Made by a program: the position numbers and the translations under genes. The notes beneath the pieces are model-generated. The model had not been told where the DNA came from, searched no databases, and saw only the letters and a program-made list of their open reading frames with translations. A stretch of DNA of 64,000 nt from Alnus glutinosa (Eukaryota > Streptophyta > Magnoliopsida > Fagales > Betulaceae). Positions 11,756-22,415 of the stretch are shown piece after piece; the first letter of the stretch is position 1, and each line of letters begins with the position of its first letter. The stretch is taken from the NCBI RefSeq assembly GCF_958979055.1, contig NC_084892.1, positions 3,737,501 through 3,801,500 on the forward strand, given 5' to 3'.

Positions 11756-13374
11756 AAAGTTTCAAACGACACTCTCCTCTATTATCTGAAGCCCATATTA
11801 CTATTGGAACTTTAATTAGAAGCCCTTCTATACTTGTTTCTATAAAAAATTTATTCCATAAGGCCCTCAGGCTTTATGAAAATGTTTCTAACTTTTAGCA
11901 TGGATTGTTCCTTGCACTTGTGTGCACCATTTTGGGTCCTTTTCAGCCCATCTCTGTCTCACAAGACTCAAATGCGTATATATTGGATATAACTCTTGAA
12001 ACATGGTATGGGATGGGGAGGATGGCGACTCCCCTTACCCTCTGGGTGTTTTACCTCCCGATTTGGCCTTGGATTGGGAGTTGGATAGTGTTGAGGATTT
12101 GGATCCGTCCTTGGCAATTTTGGAAGCCATTGAAGAAGACTACCATCGGGGAGTTAAGGTAGCACGTCCTAAGACCAAAGATAGGAGGGAAGTTGTGAAT
12201 CTAGTAAGCTCCATCAACTACAGTGATTTTAGTGCATCATCCCAGCTTAGGAAAGGTAAGGCGCAAATGGTGTAGGTTTAGGGTCTCCTAAAAGTTTTGG
12301 GTTTATGGTATTGGGTTTTTTAGGGTTGGTGGGTTTTTGAGGGTTGGTTTTTCTTTCTTGTTGTAGGCTGTTTTGGTTGTTCCTATGTATATTTCCTGTG
12401 TACTTAGGGGTGCCTTACACTTTTTTAATAAAACCTATATTACTTATCAAAAAAAACTCTTAAAACATACACCTCCACTGGAATGGACAAGTCTATCTAA
12501 CATGGTCACTTAACTTACAACTTTGTTGTGAATTCATAGTTTGGTATTGCTTCTGCTTTCTTTCCTTAATCAGTGTTTCAAGGTTTGAGTCAATTCAGCA
12601 GTATCATACTAGCTGGAATAGAATTTTGAAATTGAATAAAATTTTGTCTACTTAAAGCATTTAAGTATTTATTGTTCTTTTAATTTGCCGGTTTTTGTGG
12701 GAGGCAAATGCATGGGGTTATTCAGTATTTCTATTGGACATATATTTGATGTAATTGATATGGAGATATATTATTCTCTTTTATTTGTGGTATGGGAATC
12801 TCAATTGGACCTTCTTCTTGTTTAATATTTTTATCTCATTAAAAAGAAACTGAAATATCCATATGAACTTTTTTACCCTTGAGAACACTAGAAATTTATT
12901 TTTGTACTGTCTGTCTGATGTATTATGCATATGCACTGCATTTCATGTAATCCTTTGAAAGTTCTATCCCAAGCTTTCCAATTGCATGAACTTTTCTTTT
13001 TTTCTACGATGTGATATTGATATCGTATTATATAAGAAGTTTCCATATTTGATATTTTTTTCCTATATTAATCTGGGTTGTATTCGATATTTAGTTGGAC
13101 TAAATTGCTGGAGTTGAAAGTTCCAACCTGATTGTCAAGATGGCAATTTCATCTCGGAGTGCTGCTAGGGTTTTTGTTTTCTTATTGGCTATCAATTTTA
13201 CTGCAGATTATCCTCTCTCAAGAAAAGAATATTCAGAAGCTTAATGAGCTCGTGCAGAGTCTTCGGGAACAGTTGCAACAATGCAGGGGTGAAAGTGACA
13301 TTGCCAATGGCACAGCAACTTCTTTGACTGAACTTCTAACTGAGCTTGAGCGTCATCCAATATTGGAGGACTAG
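7563..13374 (+). CDS. Small membrane-anchored or secreted protein of unknown function, 109 aa, two exons
   Basis: Exon 1 (7563-7724) and exon 2 (13207-13374) join in phase 0 with GT/AG borders. The first 20 residues (MMSRPWVLVCLLLLIVFTSQ) form a signal peptide or signal anchor. A polar, glutamate-rich stretch follows. Exon 2 starts IILSQEKNIQKLNELVQSLR and reads as a heptad-like coiled coil to about residue 80, then a short acidic C-terminus ending HPILED. Two adjacent ATGs (7563 and 7566) could start the protein; the upstream one is used here. No enzymatic motif is seen and I do not recognise the family with confidence. The intron is 5.5 kb and holds two LINE-tail insertions. A leader exon could lie upstream at about 6830-7100. 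The join is supported by matching phase and the continuous coiled coil, not by transcripts. Confidence 0.65.
8241..8600 (+). mobile_element. 5'-truncated LINE/retroposon with target-site duplication
   Basis: Direct copies of 'aaattagtttcacc' lie at 8241-8254 and 8587-8600. Between them is about 332 bp ending in poly(A). The 3' end (tgtgtaccaggggcgtctta ... tttacttataaaa) resembles the tails at 12385-12455 and, inverted, 56410-56480. Target duplication plus poly(A) tail are the marks of LINE-type insertion. It lies in the intron of the gene at 7563-13374. Confidence 0.85.
10836..11150 (+). repeat. Two spaced direct copies of a short segment
   Basis: 'acatacattgttggcccact' at about 10852 recurs nearly unchanged at about 11094 ('atatacattgttggcccact'). 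Each is followed by a related stretch ending in a 'taatggta' motif. It is probably part of a decayed transposon in the intron of the gene at 7563-13374. Confidence 0.5.
11991..12468 (+). mobile_element. LINE 3' fragment with target-site duplication
   Basis: Direct repeats 'aactcttgaaacat' (11991-12004) and 'aactcttaaaacat' (12455-12468) differ at one base. The 450 bp between them carry an open frame of about 90 codons at 12003-12275, a 3' UTR, an AATAAA signal at 12427-12432 and a poly(A) end. The tail (tgtgtacttaggggtgcctt) matches the insertion at 8241-8600. I read it as a 5'-truncated LINE of the same family. The open frame is probably the remnant of its ORF end. Confidence 0.8.
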
Positions 13375-14702
13375 TTATGGGTCAGATATATTAAATCAAT
13401 ATTTTTAAAATTTATAAGTAGGAAAACCTTGTTTCCTTTCTACGCCGTCTTCCTTCATTGTAAGGTTCTATCAACATTGTTACAATTGTAAGTCAATCCC
13501 CAACATTAAATCCACATTTTCTCTTGTCAATACTTCATGATCATTAAAGCCTGCATGCTATGCGCTTTACTCCAATTTAGTTGTATTCTATGTAGAACTG
13601 TCCAATCTTAAAGTGATGTAGTGGCTAGAAATCTAGGTAGTATTGGCTAGTAGATATACTATGGTTGTTTGCGCAGAAACAAAATTTCAGTACATTTTTT
13701 TAATGGGAAATGGTAATTGAGTACGAGCAAATATTATAGTGAACAAAAAGATTATTAATAAGAACTCCCTTATCAAGTCATCAGAATCAGAAACTGAATT
13801 AGTAGTTTCAACCATAATGATTACACCCCGGAAAATGAAGGTCAATAGATTCTCAATTCCTCTAATGTTACTCACTGTTCCTGGAAAATCAGTTCTCTGA
13901 ATGCTTTTACAGAATTTCGACATGAACTAATACCTTAATCCGCTCCCACAACCTTTTACTTATCCTCTCATTCAAGTTTGAGCATCAAATTCAAATTCCA
14001 CAAAGGATGTTGTCATTTAGGAGCCTGAATGCTGATTACTTGTCTTATTTCTTTTAGCATTTTGTGTGGACTAGCATGAGCTTTCTTTGTTGTGTTACAC
14101 ATTTAGTGCTCTTTGAGTTTCTGATGTCAAAATAATTGTAGTGAAAGAACTGAATTTGGAAGTGGTTGAAAACTTTTGGTTAGTTTGATTATGTGAAGGT
14201 AACCCAAGACGGTTCAATTTCAGCTATGATTTTGGCGCAATTATTAATTGAAGTTCTTCAAAGTCGTCATTGAAGGGTAAGAACCTTACCAAGATGCCAG
14301 TTGAATTTAATCTTCAGGAAATTTACAACTTCTACATTTATGGAAAGTGTTGAGTTCTGTAAGTCTTTTGTCGTAGGATTCAACATTTTCATGGCATTTA
14401 TATTTACTATTTCGTTTTTGTCATCATCTTGGTAATCAAACATGAATAAATAAGGGGTAACCTCACCCACCGACATACTATGTTTTAGCTTTGAATCTAT
14501 TACAGTATGCAAAAGCATTTTGTTAGAATAGTTATTATGTTACCATTTCTGGAAACCTCATGATTCTCCTGCCTCTCCTGCCCACCTCCCATTTTCTTTC
14601 CTTAAAACAAAAGAATTAATATCAATTATCATACCATGTGATCTTGGATCTTATTGTTTCTGTTTATACTGTTACTGTTTGTTGTACGAAAGACATTACT
14701 TA

Positions 14703-14735
<33 letters not shown>

Positions 14736-15440
14736 AAATACACACTGTTGTTGAGATACTGTATTCTACTTATTATATTCATCCAACTATTTTGGATTTG
14801 GTGAATCAATTTAATGTCACCATAAATTTTCATAAGCAGCTGTGGTACGTAAGGGACCCAACACCCCACAAGGAGTGGGGCCTTTTGTACTGGTATGTGT
14901 ATTTTGGTTTGTATTCAAACTGGATAACATGGAATACAAACCTTGTACTGCTAAATGCCCAGGGAAAAAAAAAACCACTGTACTGTTAATGGTAGCTCAG
15001 GCCTTTTTTTTTTGCACAAAAATTTCTTACAAACTAGTCTTTAAAAGTGACATATGTCTCTTAACATATACAAAACACTTTTTTTTTTTTCTTTTTTTTC
15101 TTTTTTTAATGTATGCGTTTCTCACATGCTTTTTTAATAGCATTAATAATAATAATAATAAAATACGTGTTTTTTCATGCTAAAGGATACATATCACTTT
15201 TAGAGACTGGTTTGTAGGAGAAAATTTCTGTCCCGGGTGGTTCGGCTCCTCCCTGTACTTATGAATCATTCATATCTAGACTCTAGTGTAACATGGAATT
15301 GTTCTTACAATAGCTAGTATTATTTTTATTTTTTTTTCAATGTTTATAGACTTATTATCTGCAGTATGAAATTGTATTATACATATTCGAGAGTGGGAAG
15401 AACTTGGCCTGTGTGTAGGTGGGTCGTGGCAAAAATAAAT
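13375..15440. other. Gene-free stretch with simple repeats
   Basis: 3' flank of the gene at 7563-13374, then AT-rich sequence. A CT microsatellite lies at 14703-14738, T-runs near 15008 and 15080, and a TAA run at about 15139-15160. Short open frames have no recognisable motifs. Confidence 0.4.
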
Positions 15441-15449
15441 AAATTGTGT

Positions 15450-15517
15450 ATGATCATAGACAGACGAAGTGGTTCAATAATCAATGATCATAGACAGACG
15501 AAGTGGTTCAATAATCA
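15450..15517 (+). repeat. Perfect 34-bp tandem duplication
   Basis: The unit starting 'atgatcatagacagacgaag' occurs at 15450-15483 and again at 15484-15517 without a mismatch. The match continues a few bases further (atg). It is a recent local duplication. A short 'catagacag' echo occurs again at about 15567. Confidence 0.85.
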
Positions 15518-15924
15518 ATGTACTCTTTTCAATCAATCCCATGAGAGTTAAATCCTTGTGTGGCCATCATAGACAGACTCAGGTTGGATCAGCAAAGAAC
15601 AGTCGAAAATTATGTATCTGCATATCTGCAAGCGTTTCTGACCATAGATCATGTCTCCCTGGGAAAAGTTTGATATTTGCGGCTCTGATGGGTTCGACAA
15701 CTGAGCTCCAACAAGGCAACAATTACACTTCATCTTTTGTTTTCCTGTCTCCCTTATTTTTTCCAGCAGAATCCGTCTCCTGGCAGAAAACTCATAATTG
15801 AGCCGCTTTTAGATGCTGATTATTAGCGCCACAATATGGCAGTCAATTTTTCTGACTCAATGTGTTAATGTTTTTTAAAAAAGGTGTTGTTTATTTATTT
15901 ATTTATTTTTGAAAAAATGTTTTG

Positions 15925-16045
15925 ATATGATATAAAAGTGAAAGTAATCTTTGGTTGTTTGTGTTTTCGATTGTTTGTTAATGTATTTGTTTTGAAAAGT
16001 AAAAAATAAAAGGGACAAGAAAAAGTTTTACCAAACAAAGCATAA
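15925..16045. repeat. Dispersed repeat, copy 1
   Basis: The motif 'gattgtttgttaatgt' followed by 'tttgttttgaaaa' is shared with 61310-61345 in the same order, with similar surroundings. Probably a MITE relic. Confidence 0.45.
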
Positions 16046-16224
16046 CTTTTCTATTTTGTGCGTTATATTTCTCAAATGACATAGTTTTTCTCCAAGTGTC
16101 TATTCTTTTGATTTAATATCTAAAATTGTTATGTGATTTTTGTGCATGTGAGAAGCACATGTTATTTTACTTTCTTTTTTTTTTTTTTTTATAAAAATTC
16201 TTCCAACTCTATTGATGTTATTAA

Positions 16225-17065
16225 AAAAGAGTAATGATACACTTCACACTCATTTATTACACCAATGTCATACTAATTTTATGACGTGGTTTAAGAGGCA
16301 TACATTTTTTTTTTTAAAGGAAAAATTGCACCATTGATCCATGTGGCTGGCCTAAATAATAAATCGCTCAATCTGGCATCAAAATTAATTCAGATATCTT
16401 TGTAATTGGCTTATTTTACAAATCGCTCACTGGAGTTATATTCCATTAAAAATTTTAACATATTCCGTTATGAGTCATGTCAGGGCCAATAAGATAACGA
16501 CACGTGTCAATCATATTAAAAAAATATAAATAAATAAAACTTAAAAATAAAAAATAAAAATAGAAAATGGGTGGCTGCCGGTCTTTGGGGTTGGCCTTCG
16601 GGCCACCCACAACCCCTGGGGCCTAGGGGAGGTTGTGTGCCACCCCAGCGGTGGCTAAGGGTGGCCAGGCCATTCCCAAAGGGGTGGCTACCCAACCGGC
16701 AAGCACCTCTTTTCTATTTTCAATTTTTTTTTTTTTTTTTAAAAAAAATTTTTGAGTATTATTTATTCATATTTTTTTTTTATTATAATCAACATTTGTC
16801 GCCATCCTATTAGAGCTGACGTGGCGTCTAATGGAATTTATCAAAAAATTTGATGGAAATTGACTTCAGAGAACGATTTGTAAATTAAGCTAACTACAAG
16901 GATTTCTGAATTAATTTTGATACTAAAAAAACGATTTGTAATTTAAGCCAACCACAAAAATTAATGGTGTAATTTTTTATTTTTTAAATAATAAATATTA
17001 TAAACTACTTAAAATACGCTATGCCAACCAGTGTGACATTAATTGTGAAGAATAGCGTTATTTGT
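16225..17065. mobile_element. Outer MITE split by the element at 16320-16980
   Basis: The left remnant (about 16229-16305) and right remnant (about 16985-17065) are inverted relatives: 'cttcacactcatttattaca' against the inverted 'cttcacaattaatgtcacac', and 'atgacgtggtttaaga' against 'atagcgtattttaagta'. A related unit lies near 19920-20035. This implies the inner element inserted into an older MITE. Confidence 0.5.
16320..16980. mobile_element. Inverted-repeat element with GC-rich cassette
   Basis: Long inverted arms (about 140 bp each) flank the unit. The left arm 'caaaattaattcagatatct' is mirrored at the right by an inverted 'caaaattaattcagaaatcc', and both sides carry inverted 'acaaatcg' motifs. 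The centre (16565-16705) is very GC-rich with repeated 'ggtggc' and 'gccacc' motifs. The open frame at 16571-16813 lies in that cassette and is not a credible gene. Confidence 0.75.
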
Positions 17066-17069
17066 TAAA

Positions 17070-19221
17070 ATAATATCTACCTCATGATATGGGATACATG
17101 CTTGCACCATAATTGGAGGAAAAAAAAAAAAAAACTGATCCCAAATGGTCTTTTTATTTTCATTTTCCGATAAGGATAAAGATAAAGATCCACTGAAGGC
17201 ACTGATCACCTTTTGGCAATCTTTCTCGAAGAGCACCTTTCATAGTTATGTGTAGGGGTACATCAACTATAAATTCTAGTCTCACCCACCCCTTCCCAAT
17301 TTTGAGGCCCCCCAACAGATTTACTCATTGATTCGGGCTGCATGCAATTATATCAGTAGTTAGCAGTGGTTTAAGAGAAAGAAGATAAGTACAATCAAAA
17401 ACTTGGATGTAATTCTCAAAGGAAAGTTGGGTAAAGTGGGTTACCCAACTTCCTTAATGCTTCGAAAAGGACAATTCACGGCGGCTAATCTGTTGCCATC
17501 GATCCTTTATGGGGTATCATTTATGGCTCTTCTAACTTTTCATTCATCTGTACTTGTAACTTTAATAGAACTGTCCAATGGAGTAATGACACTTCACTTC
17601 AACCCTAAGCAAACTAATCACCTTTGCTTGCACCCACACATGACATGTTCCATGTTAAGGCCTAAGGGCACTATCGGCATGCCCCCATCCATAATCAAAG
17701 ACATGCATTTACGTTTCTTTTTCACTTTTCAAGTCTTTGAACCGGTCTCATTCAAGCAAGCAGATGGATGAGCCACCTGATTAGGTTAGGAGTGGCCGAG
17801 TGGGGGCACCTCAACCATATCAAGGTGGCCGTCACTTCTCTCCTCCATCGGGAGTTGTCGAGTAAAATTACTATTGGACGTAAGATTGATTAAATCGTTA
17901 TTTTAAAAGTCATCTCATTTTTTTATGGACACTTAATGTACATGTAAAATTACTCAAAATTGCCACATGACCGCTCGCTTTTACATCTATTTGAATTTTT
18001 TTCAAAATAAGCATGTATACTCGATATAAAACATTTTCTTCAATGCAAACCCTACTAGAAATACTTCTAAAACACTTCTCACATTTGAGTTACATCAAAA
18101 CACTTTTTCAAACTAAAAACAAAAAATACTTAATTACCCAAATATGTCAACAAACATTGCTAGAATATCAAGTAAATGATAAGTTTGTCATTTTAGGATA
18201 AATAGTTATTTAACATAGTATTAGAGTAGAGATCATGAGTTCGAATCCTAAGTCTAAAATTTACCCTCCGTTTCAATTAAATATTTTACATGTTGGGTCT
18301 TAGTTTAGTGTGTCACATCATATTCAATTATATAACATGTGTCACTCATAGTAAAAAAAAAGATATATAAAAACTAAACACGCGCACACACAAATAAAAA
18401 AAAAAATAAAAGGAATAAGAAGAAAAAGGAGGAGGTAGAAGAACCACCCTCTAGCCAAATGACCCAACCAACACCGACCGTTGATGGCGTATATCTCTGT
18501 CAACTACTTGGATCGGTTCCTGTATTCTCAACGCTTGCCGGTACGCTAGTCCTATTATCGTTAAGCCAAGTACAATGCATATTATCCCATGTTTTAATAA
18601 TCGTTACCCTTTATATGCATCTTTTCCTCTATGTTTTGGAAAAAATTCCCCCTCCACATTCTTTGTTCCATAGCTTTGTAGTCCTTTTCATTGTACTCAC
18701 CCAAAAAAAAAAAGAGTATAAATTGATTTCTTTTTGTACAGTAAACATACCAAAAAAATGGTTCGGCCACTCTTTTTGGCTAAAGGGGTCATTGATTTTT
18801 ATTTTTTTATTTTTTTATTTTTTTAGTTTGATATATTTATAATTTTTATATTTTATATAATTTTTATTATAATTTATACTTGTTGTTATATAATTGAATC
18901 TAACGTGACACACTAACAGAATATATCAAAATTTTAGACGGAAGTTCATGAGAGGGACTTAATCGTTATTTTTAGATATTACAGGAAGCTCTCAAAATAT
19001 TTTTATACTCTATAAAACTTATTACAAATCAATGTGGTAGAGTATTTTTTTTTTATTTTTTTTTCCTTGTTATTTGTATTACAACAAAGAAAAGCCGTAG
19101 TCATAGGCCATGGGCTTATAGCTTGGCGGCCCACGTGATGGGCCACAGACAGAGCAGGGTGCCAGAACTTGCTATATCTGGAGTCTGGACCCAACAACAT
19201 TAATGCATAAAAACTAAATGA

Positions 19222-19257
<36 letters not shown>

Positions 19258-20580
19258 AAACCCACCAAAAAGATTTACTAGTGTTTGGGACATGTTGAAA
19301 TTGAAGACCATAATGTCCTCTGGAGGCATCTGAAGCCTAAAATGTTTTGATGGCACGAAAGGATCTCTCACAAAATATGGGTCGGCTTTAAAACCCGCTT
19401 CTAAAGGGACACAAATTTCTTAAAAGTCGAATCGTCGGTTTGTAGAAAATTTGTGTTCGTGGTGTCTCGGTGGTGGGTTCATTTTACGAAAAGAAATTTG
19501 GTATAGATGAGCAGAAGAAACTTGAATGTTGTTTAATTTATAGCAGGCATTTGAATTGGGTGAGAGGTTTTTGGTGGGCACATGAAATGGATCCGTCCAT
19601 GAAGATTGAATGCTTTCTGTGTAGGTATATATGCAAGTAAATGCCTTAACATGGATGCATTTAAAGGTTCTGAATTCCAGTTTCATGAACAGAGCATAAA
19701 AAAATTATTTCATTCAACTGCTTGGTTGATTGTATATAAATTCTTTATGAATGCTAGAATCGTGATCATATCAGCCTGATTCCTTTTGACTTTCTTCTCA
19801 ATTAAATTAGCTCACTTTAACAGCCTGCTCTTGCGTACTAAGATATGATCCCCCATTTATGGCAAGTTTTATTGCTCCAAAGCTGAGTTTGGTTTAAGAG
19901 TAACCTACTAAATTTCTTTACCTAAAGATGTAACATTCTTTCTCTTCACACTTATTTTATATTGGCTGACATGACGTATTTTAAATGAAATATCAATTAA
20001 TATTAAATGAATGTGAAGAACAACCTTATTTTTTTAAACTAAGTAGTTTTTTTTTTCTCTTAGCAATACATGGGAGGGCGCCAAACTAATGAATTCTTTG
20101 TACTTGGTAAGTAAATAAATTTATAATTATATACCTTGAGGGACTTTAAGGATTAAGAGATTGCCTTCCATGGCATAGATTATAGATTTGAAAAGTCTAA
20201 ACCATCCTATACAAGGAATTACTTTTACTTTTTTCCTTTTTCTTTTTTTCATATTGGAGGAATTCCTTATCTCTAATCCTTCTACTTGTATTGCTTAGAG
20301 AGAGTTAAAAAATAAATAAAAAGGACAGAGATGTTGGTTTAGTTTGTTAAAATTTTTGTTGTCTTTTGATTTCTCTGCTCAAAATAAAAATAAATACCCA
20401 AACACAAAATACTCCTAAAAATACAAAAATATTTTTCATCTTTATGTCTCATCAAATACCTTTTCAAAGCAAAAGCAAAAACGCTCTCTAAAACACATTA
20501 AGAAACATAATTATTCTCAATATACTTTAAGCATATATTAACTTATTTCTTTTTCAAAATATATTGGTTGTAAAAACAAA
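17070..20580. other. Gene-free, repeat-rich stretch
   Basis: AT-rich DNA with transposon-like fragments and a 34-base A run at 19223-19256. A 122-codon open frame at 17403-17771 has no domain, is not compositionally distinct and is not called. No RNA gene was recognised. Confidence 0.4.
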
Positions 20581-20884
20581 ATTTATAGATTCAATTTGCT
20601 ACTAGAATTTTGATCGCTTAGATATTTACTTGCAATGTTCAAATGATACAATGTTATTTCAAATTTTATAAGTATTGTTATGAGTATGACTAGCTTTGTG
20701 CAGATTGGCCGCCTGTCGCGCACTGGCCGCCCACCATTTGTTACCGCTCTGACACCGAGCCGCCACTGACATCCGGCGGCTGGTAAGCGGTACATATTTT
20801 GCCTACCAAACTCGGTTCGGTCGGTAGGCGAAATGAGTTATGTGAAGTCGGTTTTCTCATCGACCGAACCGACAATCTTATATC

Positions 20885-20886
<2 letters not shown>

Positions 20887-20939
<53 letters not shown>

Positions 20940-20940
20940 A
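20887..20940. repeat. (AC)n then (AT)n microsatellite
   Basis: About 20 AC dinucleotides run directly into a short AT run. It lies inside a sequence whose 'accgaaccgac' motifs recall the block at 22240-22410, so the host may be a transposon. Confidence 0.9.
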
Positions 20941-21019
20941 TAAAAAACGACACAGTTTTGTGTTTCCAAAAAGTAAAAACACGCCTTCTTTGTTCTTCCA
21001 TCTTAAATTCATCACACAG

Positions 21020-21060
<41 letters not shown>
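21020..21060 (+). repeat. Poly(A) tract followed by short tandem repeats
   Basis: A run of 41 adenines is followed by three copies of 'ccataaaa'. A retroposon tail is possible, but no matching target duplication was found. Confidence 0.7.
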
Positions 21061-21062
<2 letters not shown>

Positions 21063-21841
21063 ATAAAACCATAAAACCATAACTTGAAACTTTCAGAAAC
21101 AAGTCTTCTTCGTTCCTCCATTCTCTCTTGCCATTGCCATCGTCAAACTCTGAAACTCATTCTCAATCTTTTGCCTCTCAATCTCTTGGCGAGCCGTTGA
21201 AGGGTAAACTAAACAGAAGCCTTGTATGTGTATTTGGTTATTGAAGTTTATTAAGTTAACTATGCACCCTTTTTTTAAGACTGACACGCTATAGATTAAC
21301 ACGTCTTAGGGCTAAAGCTTTGAAACCACGACTGACACACCATTGTGATCCGTGAGAACACGTCGCGGCTTGACTTGAGATTGAGAACACGACTGACACA
21401 CCATTTGACTTTGAAGCTGTGCGGCGTGGGCATCAACTCAATCACTAGACGCGTGCAAGTGTGCAACTGTGCAAGTCTTAAAGTATTTCCACTTTCCACG
21501 AGCTGTGCGGCATGCAAGTCTTAAAACGGGTACAGAGATTTTACAGATGTAATTATACTTCCTGTCTAAAAAAAAAAAATCAAGTTACACTTCATTTCCC
21601 TCTTTCTTGCGGAACCAAAAGTGTCCCCTTCTTTTTTGAAAAGAAACTGGACTTTTATATATTCATTGGGGTAAACTTATCATTAGAGACTTCCAGATAA
21701 GAACTCGAGCCACGTGTCAAGCCAAACCTAGTTGAGAAATTGAGAACCAGCCATTCGGTCAATTAAGGACATGAGCAACTTGAAACCCACCTCCCTGTAG
21801 CCAACTTGCCACTTTCCAATTTCGATGCATCTTTCATCTTC

Positions 21842-22194
21842 TGCTACAATGAAGCTAAGGAAAGGCTCAAAGGCCTGTGGTCACCTGAGGAGGATGAGAA
21901 GCTTCTCAGGCATATTACTAAATATGGTTACGGGTGTTGGAGCTCTGTACCTAAGCAAGCTGGTAATTTTGTTTTCTTGTCCCTTAAACTAACAAGTCTT
22001 TCTGCATTGTTCAGAAGAAATGGTGAAATTCTAATGGTCCATCTCCATATGATGAATTGGCAGGTCTGCAAAGGTGTGGGAAAACTGGGAAGAGCGGCAG
22101 ATTGAGGTGGATCAACTACTTGAGGCCTGATTTGAAGAGAGAACCGTATCAACCAGCCATCTTCTTCTTATTCTTCTTCTTTCTTTTAATTTAA
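21842..22194 (+). pseudogene. Damaged R2R3-MYB transcription factor fragment (MYB61/86-like)
   Basis: Exon 1 (homology 21842-21962) encodes GLWSPEEDEKLLRHITKYGY followed by CWSSVPKQAG, the first MYB repeat. An intron with intact GT/AG borders (21963-22063) is followed by LQRCGK and, a few residues on, [14 protein letters not shown]. Intact relatives read GKSC directly before RLRW. Here three extra residues are inserted and the cysteine is glycine, in the DNA-reading helix. The normal MGRH-type start is missing and the preceding residues are scrambled. After DLKR the match stops and a stop codon follows at 22192-22194, so the second repeat and activation domain are absent. The family resemblance is to the MYB61/MYB86 group. 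Damage in a conserved helix plus truncation argue for a pseudogene. Confidence 0.8.
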
Positions 22195-22239
22195 TCTAGA
22201 TGTATATGGGTTAAGATTCCGCTTCACATTATCTAAATG

Positions 22240-22415
22240 TCTAACCTCCCTCTAACCGATTACCGACCGTTACCGTCACCGGTTAACCGGCGACGGTAAC
22301 GATCGAAATATGAGATATCGGAAAGAAGTCGGTGAAATTACCAACTTCACCGACAAAGTTGAGACGGTAGGCGGCAAACCCCCTATCGTCCTCGATTCCC
22401 CTGATACCCACCCCT
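22240..22415. repeat. 'ccgacggt'-rich transposon fragment
   Basis: Several inverted 'accggttaaccgg'- and 'gacggt'-like motifs occur, and a related composition is seen at 20790-20880. It is probably the inverted end of a repeat. Nothing coding is seen. Confidence 0.4.

Noticed and set aside
17403-17771. Open frame of 122 codons on the plus strand
   Set aside because: No recognisable motif or conserved-looking block, surrounded by repeats, and no promoter or splice support.
18235-18260. tRNA-like 'gagttcgaatcct' motif
   Set aside because: No acceptor stem, anticodon arm or D-arm could be placed around it. Such motifs occur in plant retroelement DNA.
20887-21121. Open frames on both strands rich in cysteine-valine or phenylalanine runs
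   Set aside because: They are translations of the AC microsatellite and the poly(A) tract.
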